In this document: piece after piece, positions 8,873 through 17,622 of the stretch | How the letters are laid out: each line of letters opens with the position of its first letter | How positions within the stretch are numbered: the stretch's first letter is position 1 | From: Natribaculum luteum | GTDB lineage: Archaea > Halobacteriota > Halobacteria > Halobacteriales > Natrialbaceae | Length of the DNA stretch: 64,000 bases | Assembly: GCF_023008545.1 (NCBI RefSeq) | Contig: NZ_CP095398.1 | Coordinates: 186,001 to 250,000, forward strand | Reading direction: 5' to 3' | Translations under genes and position numbers: made by a program | The notes under the pieces: model-generated | Database searches by the model: none | What the model was told of the DNA's origin: nothing | Seen by the model: only the letters and a program-made list of their open reading frames with translations

Positions 8873-10183
8873 ATGGCATGGGATAGTAGTGCTATTAGAC
8901 GGCGTCAGATCATCAAAGGGGTTGCTGCAGGGGGGAGCGCGTTCGTTGCGGGCTGTCTCGGCGGCGACGGCGACGATGACGGCGGATCCTCTTCGGGATC
9001 GATCAACTTCGTCCACATCTCTTCGTTCGAGCCGTCGGCGAACGACTTCAAGGAAGCCTACGGCAGTCAGAGCGACGCCACCCTCGAGGTTCAGTCGACG
9101 CCCGCCGAATCGAGTTCGAGCCGGGAATACTACGTCAACCAGTTTGCCGCGCAGTCCTCGGAATTCGACGTCGGAATGATGGACGTGGTCTGGCCGGCGG
9201 AGTTCGTCAGTGCGGGCTGGGCGTCGGAAGTCGACGATCCGGAGAACCACACCGACGAGATGCTCCCGACCCCGGTCGAAACCGTCACTATCGACGGTTC
9301 TCTGTACGGGATGCCCATGTTCACAGATGCGAACGGGCTCTACTATCGGACGGACCTACTCGAGGAAGCCGGATACGACGAACCGCCATCGACGTATATG
9401 GAACTCGTCGATATGGCACAGGATATCATGGGCCAGTCCGACGAGGACCTCAACGGCTACATCTGGCAGGGGGGTGCCAACGAGGGGCTGACGATCATGT
9501 GGCTCAACTGGCTGTGGGGGATGGGCGGTTCGGTGAGAGACGGAGACGGCAACCTGGTCGTCAACACCGAAGAGGGTGTCCAGGCGCTCCAGCACGCCGT
9601 CGATCTCATCCACGAGTACGAGATTACGCCCGAATCCATCCCCTCGAGTGGGACCGACGGGAATCGGCAAACCTTCCAACAGGGGAACACGATCTTCATG
9701 CGCAACTGGCCGTACGCGTACGCACTCTTTCAGGACGACACCCCCGTTACAGACAACTTCGCCGTGACGACGATGCCGAAAGCCGAGGGACACGAGGACG
9801 CAAGCAACTCGTGTATCGGCGGCTGGAGCCTGTTCATCAACAGCTTCTCGCAGAACAAGGCCGCCGCCCAGGAGCTGGCGACCTACGTCGGCACGGCCGA
9901 AGCGCAGGAAAAACTAGCCGTCGACCGGAGCCGGCTTCCGGTCCGTGCTGAACTCTACGAGGACGCGTACTGGGAGGACAGTGATACCGACAAACCCGCA
10001 TTCCTCGACCGATTTAGCGAGATCCTCGATCAGACGAGCGCCCGCCCGGCAATTTCAAACTATTCCCAGTGGTCTAACATCGTGTACACCGAGTGCAATA
10101 ACGCACTGACTCAACAGAAAAGTGTACAGGAGGCGCTCGACGACGCTCAAGAGCAGATCGATAGCGACATCAACAACGCCTGA
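8873..10183 (+). CDS. ABC transporter sugar-binding lipoprotein
   Basis: This 436-residue extracellular solute-binding protein (family 1, CUT1 type) captures a sugar or oligosaccharide outside the cell. The N-terminus has a Tat motif (RRRQII at about residues 9-14) and a lipobox ending FVAGC, followed by a Gly/Asp/Ser-rich linker (GGDGDDDGGSSSG) typical of haloarchaeal lipoproteins. The mature part shows the family segments GSLYGMPMFTDANGLYYRTDLLEEAG and NTIFMRNWPYAYALF. I prefer the ATG at 8873 because the TATA box at 8841-8850 fits a leaderless message there; an ATG at 8858 adds five residues. Two permease genes follow on the same strand. The substrate is inferred from context to be a pentose or pentose oligosaccharide. 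Confidence 0.9.
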   Translation: MAWDSSAIRRRQIIKGVAAGGSAFVAGCLGGDGDDDGGSSSGSINFVHISSFEPSANDFKEAYGSQSDATLEVQSTPAESSSSREYYVNQFAAQSSEFDVGMMDVVWPAEFVSAGWASEVDDPENHTDEMLPTPVETVTIDGSLYGMPMFTDANGLYYRTDLLEEAGYDEPPSTYMELVDMAQDIMGQSDEDLNGYIWQGGANEGLTIMWLNWLWGMGGSVRDGDGNLVVNTEEGVQALQHAVDLIHEYEITPESIPSSGTDGNRQTFQQGNTIFMRNWPYAYALFQDDTPVTDNFAVTTMPKAEGHEDASNSCIGGWSLFINSFSQNKAAAQELATYVGTAEAQEKLAVDRSRLPVRAELYEDAYWEDSDTDKPAFLDRFSEILDQTSARPAISNYSQWSNIVYTECNNALTQQKSVQEALDDAQEQIDSDINNA

Positions 10184-10324
10184 GATCGGCTCTTTGCCGG
10201 GCCCGATTCGCTGTTTCGACTCGGGAGTCCGACCACAGTCTATCGGATAGCCGGACGTTCGCCTTTTCGTGACTTGTGGTATCGTCAGACACATTTATGG
10301 CTCATGAGACCACAACGAGAAGTG

Positions 10325-11308
10325 ATGGTAGATTCGACCACGGGAAAACAGGATATCACCCGAATCGGTGAGGAGGGTTTACGCGGGCGGCTCGAACGCT
10401 ATCGCGAACTCAGGATCACCGAAGAGGAGCTTGCAGTCGTGTTGTTGATGCCGGTGCTGGCCTTCTTACTCGCAGTCTCGTTTTATCCTATCGTGGACAC
10501 GGTCTGGGCGAGCCTGCATACGGGATACGTCGTTCAACTTCCCACACAGACCACTGAATTCGTCGGAATCGAAAACTACCGGGCACTCTTTACCGACGGG
10601 AGCTTCTGGAACGCGCTGGGGGTGAGCCTCTTTTATACGTTCGTGAGCGTCCCGGTCGAACTGGTCTTCGGGCTCGGACTGGCTTTGCTCCTCAAGGCCG
10701 ATTTCAAGTGGAAGTACTTCGCACAGGCTGCGATCCTCTTCCCATGGGCATTGCCAACGGTAATCAATGCGAAAATCTGGGCATGGCTGCTGAATCCCGA
10801 CTACGGTGTCATAAGCGACATTCTCGTGCGGGTGGGTATCCTCAGCCAGCCGTACCCGTTTCTCTCCAGTCCCGACGTCGCACTGTACTCGATGACGGCG
10901 ATTACGATCTGGAAGACGACCTCGTTTATGGCGCTCATCTTGCTCGCCGGACTCTCGAGTATCCCGGATCACCTGTACGAGTCCGCACGGATGGACGGGG
11001 CGTCGAGATGGCGCCAGTTCCGGGACATTACGCTGCCATTGCTCAAACCGACCATCCTCGTGGCACTTATTTTTCGAACGTTGCCCGCGTTCCAGGCGTT
11101 CGGGTTGCCCTACGGGCTCACAGGCGGTGGACCAGGAGAGGCGACGACGACGCTCGTCCTCTACACCCAGCAGGCCGCGTACAACAATCCCGGACCAACC
11201 AACGGCGGGTTCGCTCTCGGTTCGGCAGCAGCCACCGTCATCACTATGATCGCACTGGTGATCGCGCTGATTTACGTTGCTACTCTCTACGAACCGGAGG
11301 TGCGCTAG
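10325..11308 (+). CDS. ABC sugar transporter permease (MalF/UgpA type)
   Basis: This 327-residue membrane protein has about six hydrophobic helices, the first at LAVVLLMPVLAFLLAVSFYPI. The cytoplasmic EAA loop, which contacts the ATPase, is seen as YESARMDGASRWRQFRDITLPLLKP. It is the first of two permeases after the binding-protein gene. I chose ATG 10325 because TTTATG at 10295-10300 lies at TATA distance; in-frame starts at 10304 and 10274 would add residues with no family likeness. The second permease gene begins two bases after its stop codon, so the two are surely co-transcribed. Confidence 0.9.
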   Translation: MVDSTTGKQDITRIGEEGLRGRLERYRELRITEEELAVVLLMPVLAFLLAVSFYPIVDTVWASLHTGYVVQLPTQTTEFVGIENYRALFTDGSFWNALGVSLFYTFVSVPVELVFGLGLALLLKADFKWKYFAQAAILFPWALPTVINAKIWAWLLNPDYGVISDILVRVGILSQPYPFLSSPDVALYSMTAITIWKTTSFMALILLAGLSSIPDHLYESARMDGASRWRQFRDITLPLLKPTILVALIFRTLPAFQAFGLPYGLTGGGPGEATTTLVLYTQQAAYNNPGPTNGGFALGSAAATVITMIALVIALIYVATLYEPEVR

Positions 11309-11309
11309 T

Positions 11310-12254
11310 ATGAGCCTCGTCGACTCCGCCCGAGAGATGACTCTCGAGGACGTCGCACTCTGGGACATCGGCAAACGATTCGGGTTCTACGGCTCCATCG
11401 CGGCCATGGTCACGATCTCGATGTTTCCCGTCTTCTGGATCCTGCTCAGTTCCCTGAAGCCGCCGTCGGAACTCTTCGTCTTCCCCCAGGAATTTCTCCC
11501 CTACGTGATCACGATTCAGGACGGACAGCTTACCGTCGTCCAGCAGTTCCCGCTCACCCTCGAGAACTACCGGGCTGCCCTCCAGGAACGTCCCGTGGGA
11601 CGATATCTGATCAACAGTGCAATCGTCGCCTCGGGGACGGCCATCATCGACGTCGTCCTCGGTTCGATGGCCGGATACGCGCTCTCGAGACTTCGGTTCC
11701 CGTACAAACTGCACGTGCTACTGCTCATCCTGTTTGCAGCACTCCTCCCGTTCATTTCCCGACTCATTCCACTGTACAAGCTGGCGATCGACCTGCAGGG
11801 AACGGTATTCGGACCGTTTTTCGGACTCAATCAGTATCTGGGATTGATCCTTCCCTACGCGGCGTTCCAGATGCCGTTTGCCGTCTGGATCTTCCAGGCG
11901 TACTTCAACGAGCTTCCCGATTCGCTCGAGGAAGCCGGGCTCATGGACGGGCTCTCACGAGTCGGCGTGCTGTTTCGCATCATCCTCCCGGTATCGATGC
12001 CAGCGATGGCGACGACGGCAATCATCGTCTTCATCTACGCCTGGAACGAGTTCCTGTTCGCGCTGACGTTCATGACGCAGGATTCAAAGCGAACGATTAC
12101 GGTGGGTATCGCGCTCTTTGGCGGCCAGTTCAACTCCCCCTGGGGGATAATTACGGCAGCGGTCTTCATGTCACTCGTCCCGCTTATGGTGTTCATGCTC
12201 GTCTTCCAGAAGAAGATCGTCGAGGGCATGACTGCCGGAGTCGGCAAGGCCTGA
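11310..12254 (+). CDS. ABC sugar transporter permease (MalG/UgpE type)
   Basis: This 314-residue inner-membrane permease forms a heterodimer with the preceding permease. Hydrophobic helices include AAMVTISMFPVFWILLSSL near the N-terminus and FMSLVPLMVFMLVFQ near the end, where MalG-type proteins carry their last helix. The EAA loop is LEEAGLMDGLSRVGVLFRIILPVSMPA. The start ATG at 11310 directly follows the stop of the upstream permease, so translation is probably coupled. A T-rich run after the stop marks the end of the transport operon. Confidence 0.9.
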   Translation: MSLVDSAREMTLEDVALWDIGKRFGFYGSIAAMVTISMFPVFWILLSSLKPPSELFVFPQEFLPYVITIQDGQLTVVQQFPLTLENYRAALQERPVGRYLINSAIVASGTAIIDVVLGSMAGYALSRLRFPYKLHVLLLILFAALLPFISRLIPLYKLAIDLQGTVFGPFFGLNQYLGLILPYAAFQMPFAVWIFQAYFNELPDSLEEAGLMDGLSRVGVLFRIILPVSMPAMATTAIIVFIYAWNEFLFALTFMTQDSKRTITVGIALFGGQFNSPWGIITAAVFMSLVPLMVFMLVFQKKIVEGMTAGVGKA

Positions 12255-12272
12255 CCAGGTCCGTCTTCACAG

Positions 12273-12286
12273 ATTTTTTCGTTTTC
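12273..12286 (+). terminator. T-rich transcription terminator
   Basis: ATTTTTTCGTTTTC follows the stop codon of the last permease gene by about 20 bases. Runs of T of this kind end transcription in archaea without needing a hairpin. It lies between the importer operon and the tandem repeat array. Confidence 0.5.
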
Positions 12287-12324
12287 TCGGTTCGTTGGCG
12301 AGAGGGATCACGTTGGGAATCAAC

Positions 12325-12584
12325 AGTCCCAGACCGTATCGTGTCCGTGAATGCGATAGTCCCAGACCGTATCGTGTCCGTGAATGCGATAGTCCCAGAC
12401 CGTATCGTGTCCGTGAATGCGATAGTCCCAGACCGTATCGTGTCCGTGAATGCGATAGTCCCAGACCGTATCGTGTCCGTGAATGCGATAGTCCCAGACC
12501 GTATCGTGTCCGTGAATGCGATAGTCCCAGACCGTATCGTGTCCGTGAATGCGATAGTCCCAGACCGTATCGTGTCCGTGAATG
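12325..12584. repeat. 33-bp tandem repeat, 7 full copies plus one partial
   Basis: The unit is AGTCCCAGACCGTATC followed by GTGTCCGTGAATGCGAT. Seven copies (12325-12555) are identical base for base, and an eighth (12556-12584) matches for 29 of 33 bases before diverging. There are no spacers, so this is not a CRISPR array. Because the unit is a multiple of three, several frames stay open across the array on both strands, but these are artefacts of the repeat. It lies between convergent genes (importer permease and the keto-deoxy acid dehydratase). Perfect identity implies recent expansion or active homogenisation. Function unknown. Confidence 0.95.
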
Positions 12585-12633
12585 TACCTACGTTCAGAAC
12601 GAGGCCTGTGGCCAGTCGGTCCAAGAGTCGACG

Positions 12634-13539
12634 TTACTCGACGATATCTGCGTCGAACCGCTCCGTAACCTGCCTGTGACACGCGCTGAGTCGGTTCCGT
12701 TCGTCCCTCGAGAGCGGTGCAAGCGGTGGGAGCGGTTCACCGAGATCGAGCCCATCGAGTTTCACCAGGTGTTTGATGGCCGCCGCCGTTGGGATATTCT
12801 GATAGGTACTGACGAGTGGCAATACGAGTTCTCGAGCGAGTCGCGTGGCCGTCCGGTCGTCTCCGCGTCGGTGGGCTTCGTACAGTTCGGTCAGAGCCGC
12901 CGGAAACACGTTCGCCGGACCCGCGATGAGTCCATCGATACCGACGTCGAGTGACGGGATGGCGGTGGCAGTCGTCCCGTTAAAGACGGCGAACGACTCG
13001 GGCGTTGCCTCGACGACTCTGTGCTGGTAGATGAGATCCCCCGAGGTGTCTTTCAGGCCGACGATCGCGTCGTGCTCGGCAAGTGTGGCGACAGTTTCGA
13101 CGGCAAGTTCGTTGCCGGTCAGCGCCGGAATGTTGTAGAGTACCACCGGAAGCGGACTCTCCTCGGCAAGCGAGGTGAAAAAACGCGAGAGACCGCGCTG
13201 GGTCGTATTCAGATAGTACGGGGCGACGACGACGGCTGCGTCTGCCCCGGCATCGGCTGCCGTCTCCATCTTCGCTCGTACCTCCTGGATACTCGTTCCA
13301 CAGCACCCTGCGAGTACCGTGGTATCCCCGTCGGCGACCGAGGAGACCGTTCGAACGATCGTGTCGTGTTCTCTAGTGCTCAAACTCGAGAATTCACCGA
13401 TCGAGCTTCCTGGAAAGAGGCCGTGAACGCCCCCGTCGATCAACGTACGTGTGAATTCCTCGAGTGTCTCTTCGTCGACTCCCTGGCCATCGGCGTCGAT
13501 AGGCGTGGCCATGGGAACGACTGTTCCCGACAGTTCCAT
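12634..13539 (-). CDS. xacE: 2-keto-3-deoxy-pentonate dehydratase (or aldolase), DHDPS/NAL family (XacE-like)
   Basis: This 301-residue (beta/alpha)8 enzyme of the dihydrodipicolinate synthase/N-acetylneuraminate lyase family has the catalytic Tyr in YNIPALTG and the Schiff-base Lys in GLKDTSGD. The substrate loop GSSIGEFSSL replaces the GTTGE form common in DHDPS. With its neighbours it would dehydrate 2-keto-3-deoxy-xylonate/arabinonate to 2-oxoglutarate semialdehyde, as in Haloferax. An alternative is aldol cleavage to pyruvate plus glycolaldehyde, since both activities occur in the family. It is divergent from the aldehyde dehydrogenase gene (89-bp gap); a TATA-like AAAATATAAC on the minus strand (about 13563-13572) predicts a leaderless message. 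Confidence 0.85.
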   Translation of the reverse strand: MELSGTVVPMATPIDADGQGVDEETLEEFTRTLIDGGVHGLFPGSSIGEFSSLSTREHDTIVRTVSSVADGDTTVLAGCCGTSIQEVRAKMETAADAGADAAVVVAPYYLNTTQRGLSRFFTSLAEESPLPVVLYNIPALTGNELAVETVATLAEHDAIVGLKDTSGDLIYQHRVVEATPESFAVFNGTTATAIPSLDVGIDGLIAGPANVFPAALTELYEAHRRGDDRTATRLARELVLPLVSTYQNIPTAAAIKHLVKLDGLDLGEPLPPLAPLSRDERNRLSACHRQVTERFDADIVE

Positions 13540-13590
13540 ACGCCGTAGTTGTCTACCGACAAGTTATATTTTGGGATGGATGGTAGCTCG

Positions 13591-13604
13591 ACACAAGATT
13601 TATT
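13591..13604 (+). promoter_or_regulatory. BRE/TATA promoter of the semialdehyde dehydrogenase
   Basis: ACACAAGATTTATT ends 25 bases before the ATG at 13629, giving a predicted leaderless transcript. It closely resembles the promoter at 7335-7348. The opposite strand of the same short gap holds the promoter of the divergent dehydratase. Confidence 0.55.
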
Positions 13605-13628
13605 TCTTCGTTTCCCGACTGTTCGGTC

Positions 13629-15107
13629 ATGAGTCTTGACGTAGCCGGCAGTCTCGACATGCAGATGCTCGTCGCTGGAGAGTGGGTCGACGGCGAGGAA
13701 CGAGCAGCCGTCATCAACCCGTACGACGGTGAACGGATCGGCTCGATTCCGATGGCCGATGCCGAGCAGGTACGGACGGCCATCGACGCTGCTCAGTCTG
13801 CCTTCGAATCGACGACGCTCTCGGCCTACCAGCGATACGAACTGCTGATCGACACCGCCGATCGACTCGAGGAACGCACAGAGGAGGTCGCGCAAGTTAT
13901 CACGGGCGAGCAGGGGAAACCGATCACCGAGGCTCGAACCGAGGTCGACCGGGCAGTTCAGACCCTGCGCCTCTCCGGTGAGCAGGCAAAGCGACTGTTC
14001 GGCGAGTACGTTCCCATGGACGCCCAGAAGGGGTTCGCCAGGGACCACTGTTTCACCCAGCGTGAACCCCTCGGTGTCGTCGCCGCCATTACGCCGTTCA
14101 ACTTTCCGCTCAACCTGATGGTTCACAAGGTCGGTCCCGCGCTCGCGGCGGGAAACACCGTCGTCGGCAAACCGGCGACGAACACGCCGCTCAGCGCCCT
14201 TCTGCTGTTCGAGTGCCTCCAGGAAGCGCTCGAGGACTCGCCCGCTCCGGACGGTCTCGTCAACGTCGTCACCGGCAGCGGCAGTACGGTGGGCGACGAG
14301 ATCCTGGCCCACGACGCCGTCGAGGCGATCTCCTTTACCGGCAGCACCGACGTCGGGAAGTACCTCGCCGAAAACAGCAGCATGAAAGAGCTGACTCTCG
14401 AGCTCGGCGGGAACGATCCGACGATCGTCTGGCACGATACAGACGTCGAAGCGGCAGCCAAGCAGGTCGTCGGCGGGGCATGTGCGAACGCGGGGCAGGT
14501 CTGTAACAGCGTCGAACGAGTCATCGTCCACGAGTCGGTAGCGGACGAACTCGTCGACGCGATGGTCGATGCCTGTCAAAACCTGACGATCGGCGATTCG
14601 TTCGACGAAACGACCGAGATTGCGGCGATGGTCGACGACGACCAGTTCGACGACGTCGTCGAGATATACGAGGAGACCGTCGCACAGGGGGCGACCGTCG
14701 AATGCGGCGGCAACTACGGCGGTGAGCTCGGCGAGCGAGTTTTCGAACCCACCGTCCTCTCGGGCGTGACCCCGGCGATGCCAGCAGCCAGAGAGGAGAC
14801 GTTCGGTCCGCTCGTCCCAGTCATCAGCGTCGCTTCGTTCGACGAGGCGGTCGAAGAGGCCAACAACACGAACTACGGCCTCGAAGCAGGACTGTTCACC
14901 CAGGATATCGATCGAGCAAAACGGGCGGCAGACGAAATCGACGCCGGCGGCGTCAACATCAACACGGTCAGCGGCTTCCGGGCGGATCACATGCCGTACG
15001 GCGGGTTCAAGGACTCCGGCGTCGGAAAAGAGGGAATCAAATACGCAGTCGAGCACTTCTCGCGGGAGAAACTCGTCGGGTTTCACCAGGGATTCACGGA
15101 CGTGTAG
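13629..15107 (+). CDS. xacF: 2-oxoglutarate semialdehyde dehydrogenase, ALDH superfamily (XacF-like)
   Basis: This 492-residue NAD(P)-dependent aldehyde dehydrogenase has the cofactor-binding strand ITPFNFPLN, the general base Glu in LELGGN (about residue 258), and the catalytic Cys in NAGQVCNS (about 292). The C-terminal segment MPYGGFKDSGVGKEG is of the succinate-semialdehyde/2-oxoglutarate-semialdehyde type. Next to the dehydratases and a sugar dehydrogenase it most likely oxidises 2-oxoglutarate semialdehyde to 2-oxoglutarate, feeding the TCA cycle. If the pathway instead used aldol cleavage, the substrate could be glycolaldehyde. Single-gene transcript with its own promoter. Confidence 0.87.
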   Translation: MSLDVAGSLDMQMLVAGEWVDGEERAAVINPYDGERIGSIPMADAEQVRTAIDAAQSAFESTTLSAYQRYELLIDTADRLEERTEEVAQVITGEQGKPITEARTEVDRAVQTLRLSGEQAKRLFGEYVPMDAQKGFARDHCFTQREPLGVVAAITPFNFPLNLMVHKVGPALAAGNTVVGKPATNTPLSALLLFECLQEALEDSPAPDGLVNVVTGSGSTVGDEILAHDAVEAISFTGSTDVGKYLAENSSMKELTLELGGNDPTIVWHDTDVEAAAKQVVGGACANAGQVCNSVERVIVHESVADELVDAMVDACQNLTIGDSFDETTEIAAMVDDDQFDDVVEIYEETVAQGATVECGGNYGGELGERVFEPTVLSGVTPAMPAAREETFGPLVPVISVASFDEAVEEANNTNYGLEAGLFTQDIDRAKRAADEIDAGGVNINTVSGFRADHMPYGGFKDSGVGKEGIKYAVEHFSREKLVGFHQGFTDV

Positions 15108-15143
15108 GCTGTTCAGTTATCTTCACCCGTTGTTCGCCCTCGC

Positions 15144-16229
15144 TCACTCCAGAGAGACCCACCGATCGTCCGCGGCCCCTTCGTAGATCGCTTCCATGAT
15201 CTCCACGTCGATGCGACCGTGGTCGCCGTCCGGATAGATGGGCGCGTCGCCGCGGATACGGTCAGCGAAGTAGTCGAACTCCTCGAGCATCTGGTCGACT
15301 GGCTCGAGTTCGATGCGGGCGCGGCCGTCGCCGCGCGAGACGTGGAGGGCCCGAGATTGGTCCTGGAAGAAGGCGGGTTCGACGCGAACCTGTCCTTCCG
15401 TGCCCGTAACGGTGATCGAACTGGACTGACGGGCGTTGTGACTGGCGTAACAGCGACCAGTCACGCCGTCGGGAAACCGAAGCGCAAACGAGACCGTTTC
15501 GTCGACGTCGTCGAAGGCGTCGTGCGTGCTCGAGGTGGTCCCGGTGACGGCGACCGGATCCGTATCGAGAAGGAATCGGGCGGTGTTGAGCGGGTATATC
15601 CCGATATCGAAGAGTGCACCGCCGCCGGCGAGCCACTCGTCGAGGCGCCACTGATCGGGGTCGGGATTGATGCGGTCGAGCAGTCGCTGGGACATGTCTC
15701 CGTCGACAGCCATCGGCGTGCCCACGTAACCCGCATCGATGAGTTCGCGGGCCCGCCGCACCGCGGGTTCGGTGTGCATCCGATAGGCGATCATCAACTC
15801 GACGCCCGCACTCGCACAGATTGCCTCGAGTTCACGTGCGCGCTCGCTCGAGCGTTCCATCGGCTTCTCACAGAGGACGTGTTTGCCGTGGTCGGCAGCC
15901 GTCTCGACGTACTCCATGTGAAGGGCGTTGGGAGTGACGACGTAGATGGCATCGTAGGCGTCGGTCGCGACGCCATCGTGAAACTCATCGTAGGAAATCC
16001 CGTGGGTCGCACCGTCCGTGTTTTCGGCAATTCGCTCGGCCTTCTCGGCCGACCCACTGACGAGTACAGTCGGAACGCATCGCTCGCTCGCTTCCAGTGC
16101 GGGGAGGGCTCTCCCTTTGGTAAACCAGCCGAGTCCGATCACGGCAAATCGAACCGGCTCGACGTCGCTCGGGTCGACCCTCTCCCAGTCGCGGTCACAA
16201 CCGTTACCGATCACTGCCTCGAGATCCAT
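15144..16229 (-). CDS. xacA: Gfo/Idh/MocA-family sugar dehydrogenase (probable D-xylose dehydrogenase)
   Basis: This 361-residue NAD(P)-dependent oxidoreductase has a Rossmann motif, VIGLGWFTKGRALPAL, the CEKPM motif that carries the catalytic Lys, and the GGGALFDIGIYPLN segment with the conserved Asp. It belongs to the same family as haloarchaeal xylose dehydrogenase (Gfo6 of Haloarcula, XacA of Haloferax), and its place in the cluster fits oxidation of xylose to xylonolactone as the first step. No lactonase gene is visible in the window. The start at 16229 is preferred over 16244 because a TATA-like ATTTAA on the minus strand (16255-16260) lies about 26 bases upstream. It converges with the aldehyde dehydrogenase gene. 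Confidence 0.82.
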   Translation of the reverse strand: MDLEAVIGNGCDRDWERVDPSDVEPVRFAVIGLGWFTKGRALPALEASERCVPTVLVSGSAEKAERIAENTDGATHGISYDEFHDGVATDAYDAIYVVTPNALHMEYVETAADHGKHVLCEKPMERSSERARELEAICASAGVELMIAYRMHTEPAVRRARELIDAGYVGTPMAVDGDMSQRLLDRINPDPDQWRLDEWLAGGGALFDIGIYPLNTARFLLDTDPVAVTGTTSSTHDAFDDVDETVSFALRFPDGVTGRCYASHNARQSSSITVTGTEGQVRVEPAFFQDQSRALHVSRGDGRARIELEPVDQMLEEFDYFADRIRGDAPIYPDGDHGRIDVEIMEAIYEGAADDRWVSLE

Positions 16230-16328
16230 GCATACTCCCTCCAAACGACGTCTATTAAATCCTTGGCGGCAGAATTCACCACAAAACGTATATTTTTTAT
16301 TAGATGCGACCGATCAACCCTCGTTACC

Positions 16329-17516
16329 GTGACTCAAACAGAGAGCCTCGTTAGCCACTTCGAGTGTTACGACTGCGGCGCGACCTACGACTTAGAGCAC
16401 ACCGAGTTCCCCTGTCCCGAGTGTGGGGGTATTCTCGATCCCAAGTACGACTACGACGAGATCGACGTCTCCCGCGAGGAAGTCGAGTCGCGAAACGGGT
16501 CGATGTGGAAGTATCGCGAACTCCTTCCCATCCGCGACACTGACGATGTCGTCTCGATGGGCGAAGGGGACACGCCGATCGTCGACTGTCCCGAACTCGC
16601 CGAGGAGATGGGCGTCGCCCGCGTCGCGATCAAAGACGAGGGACAGAACCCGACGAACACGTTCAAGGATCGCGGCGCTTCCGCGTCCATCTCCGGAGCG
16701 TCCCAGCAGAACATCGCGGAGGTCGCGATCCCCTCGGCCGGAAACGCCGGTCAGGCGGCGGCGGCGTACACCGCTCGAGCCGGGATCGACTGTCACGTCG
16801 TTCTCAACTACCAGTCGAACGACATCCAGAAGACGATGGTCGAAGCTCACGGCGCGGACCTTCACCTCGTCGACGGCAAACTCGACAAAGCCGGCGGAAC
16901 GTTCGGCGAGTTGCGAGACGAACACGGCTGGTACACCGTCGCGACGTTTCAAACACCGTTCAGACACGAGGGAAAGAAGACGATGGGACTCGAGATTTTC
17001 GAGCAGTTCGACTGGGACAGTCCCGACGAGATTTTCTACCCCACCGGCGGCGGCGTCGGCCTGATCGGCATCTGGAAAGCCTATCAGGAGCTATCACGCC
17101 TGGGCTGGCTCGAGGACGAGACACCACCTAGCCTGCACGTTGCCCAGTCGAGTGGCTGTGCTCCGGTCGTCGAGGCGATCGAAGACCACCGCGAGGAACA
17201 CGACGCCTGGGAGTGTCCCGAGTCCATCGGCCGCGGGATCGAAGTCCCCGATCCGGGCGCCTCACCCTGGATGCTCGAGGCCGTCTACGAGACCGGCGGC
17301 ACCGGGGTCGCCGTCTCCGACGACGAGGCACTCGAGGGTGCCCTGGCGAGCGCACGACACGCCGGCGTCGAGATGTGTGTCGAACCCGGTGCCGCCCTGG
17401 CTGCGGCCATGCAGATGGCCGAAGAAGGGAAACTGGACGAAGACGACGAGGTCCTCATCATCAACACCGGGGCCGGAAACAAGGCGACCAACGCGCTCAG
17501 TTACGCGATCGAGTGA
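16329..17516 (+). CDS. thrC: Threonine synthase
   Basis: This 395-residue PLP enzyme of the fold-II family converts O-phosphohomoserine to threonine. It begins with a zinc-ribbon-like segment (CYDCG and CPECG, about residues 12-35) often seen in archaeal ThrC. The PLP Lys is in NTFKDRGAS (about residue 113), the phosphate loop is PSAGNAGQAAAAY, and the C-terminus carries INTGAGNKATNAL. The start is GTG at 16329, about 30 bases after the TATA-like GTATATTTTTTAT (16288-16300); the frame is open far upstream but only as antisense to the dehydrogenase. It is divergent from the sugar dehydrogenase and has no obvious link to pentose use. Confidence 0.88.
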   Translation: MTQTESLVSHFECYDCGATYDLEHTEFPCPECGGILDPKYDYDEIDVSREEVESRNGSMWKYRELLPIRDTDDVVSMGEGDTPIVDCPELAEEMGVARVAIKDEGQNPTNTFKDRGASASISGASQQNIAEVAIPSAGNAGQAAAAYTARAGIDCHVVLNYQSNDIQKTMVEAHGADLHLVDGKLDKAGGTFGELRDEHGWYTVATFQTPFRHEGKKTMGLEIFEQFDWDSPDEIFYPTGGGVGLIGIWKAYQELSRLGWLEDETPPSLHVAQSSGCAPVVEAIEDHREEHDAWECPESIGRGIEVPDPGASPWMLEAVYETGGTGVAVSDDEALEGALASARHAGVEMCVEPGAALAAAMQMAEEGKLDEDDEVLIINTGAGNKATNALSYAIE

Positions 17517-17622
17517 ACGCCTGAGAGCGGTTTCCCACCGACACTGGCATCTGATCCCGGAAACACGGCTGATCCGATCGAGCGAGTGCAGGACGAGAGG
17601 ACGGGCAGGATCGAGAGCGGTC

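Noticed and set aside
12325-12584. CRISPR array
   Set aside because: The 33-bp units abut with no variable spacers and no cas genes are present.
12193-12954. Open frames of 112-219 codons crossing the 33-bp repeats on both strands
   Set aside because: They exist because the unit is a multiple of three without stops in those frames; the products are pure repeats of 11 residues with non-haloarchaeal composition.
13440-15086. 548-codon minus-strand frame
   Set aside because: It is antisense to the aldehyde dehydrogenase gene, which has all catalytic motifs.
15219-16328. N-terminal extension of threonine synthase
   Set aside because: The extra 370 codons are antisense to the sugar dehydrogenase; the GTG at 16329 gives the normal N-terminus and has a TATA box upstream.
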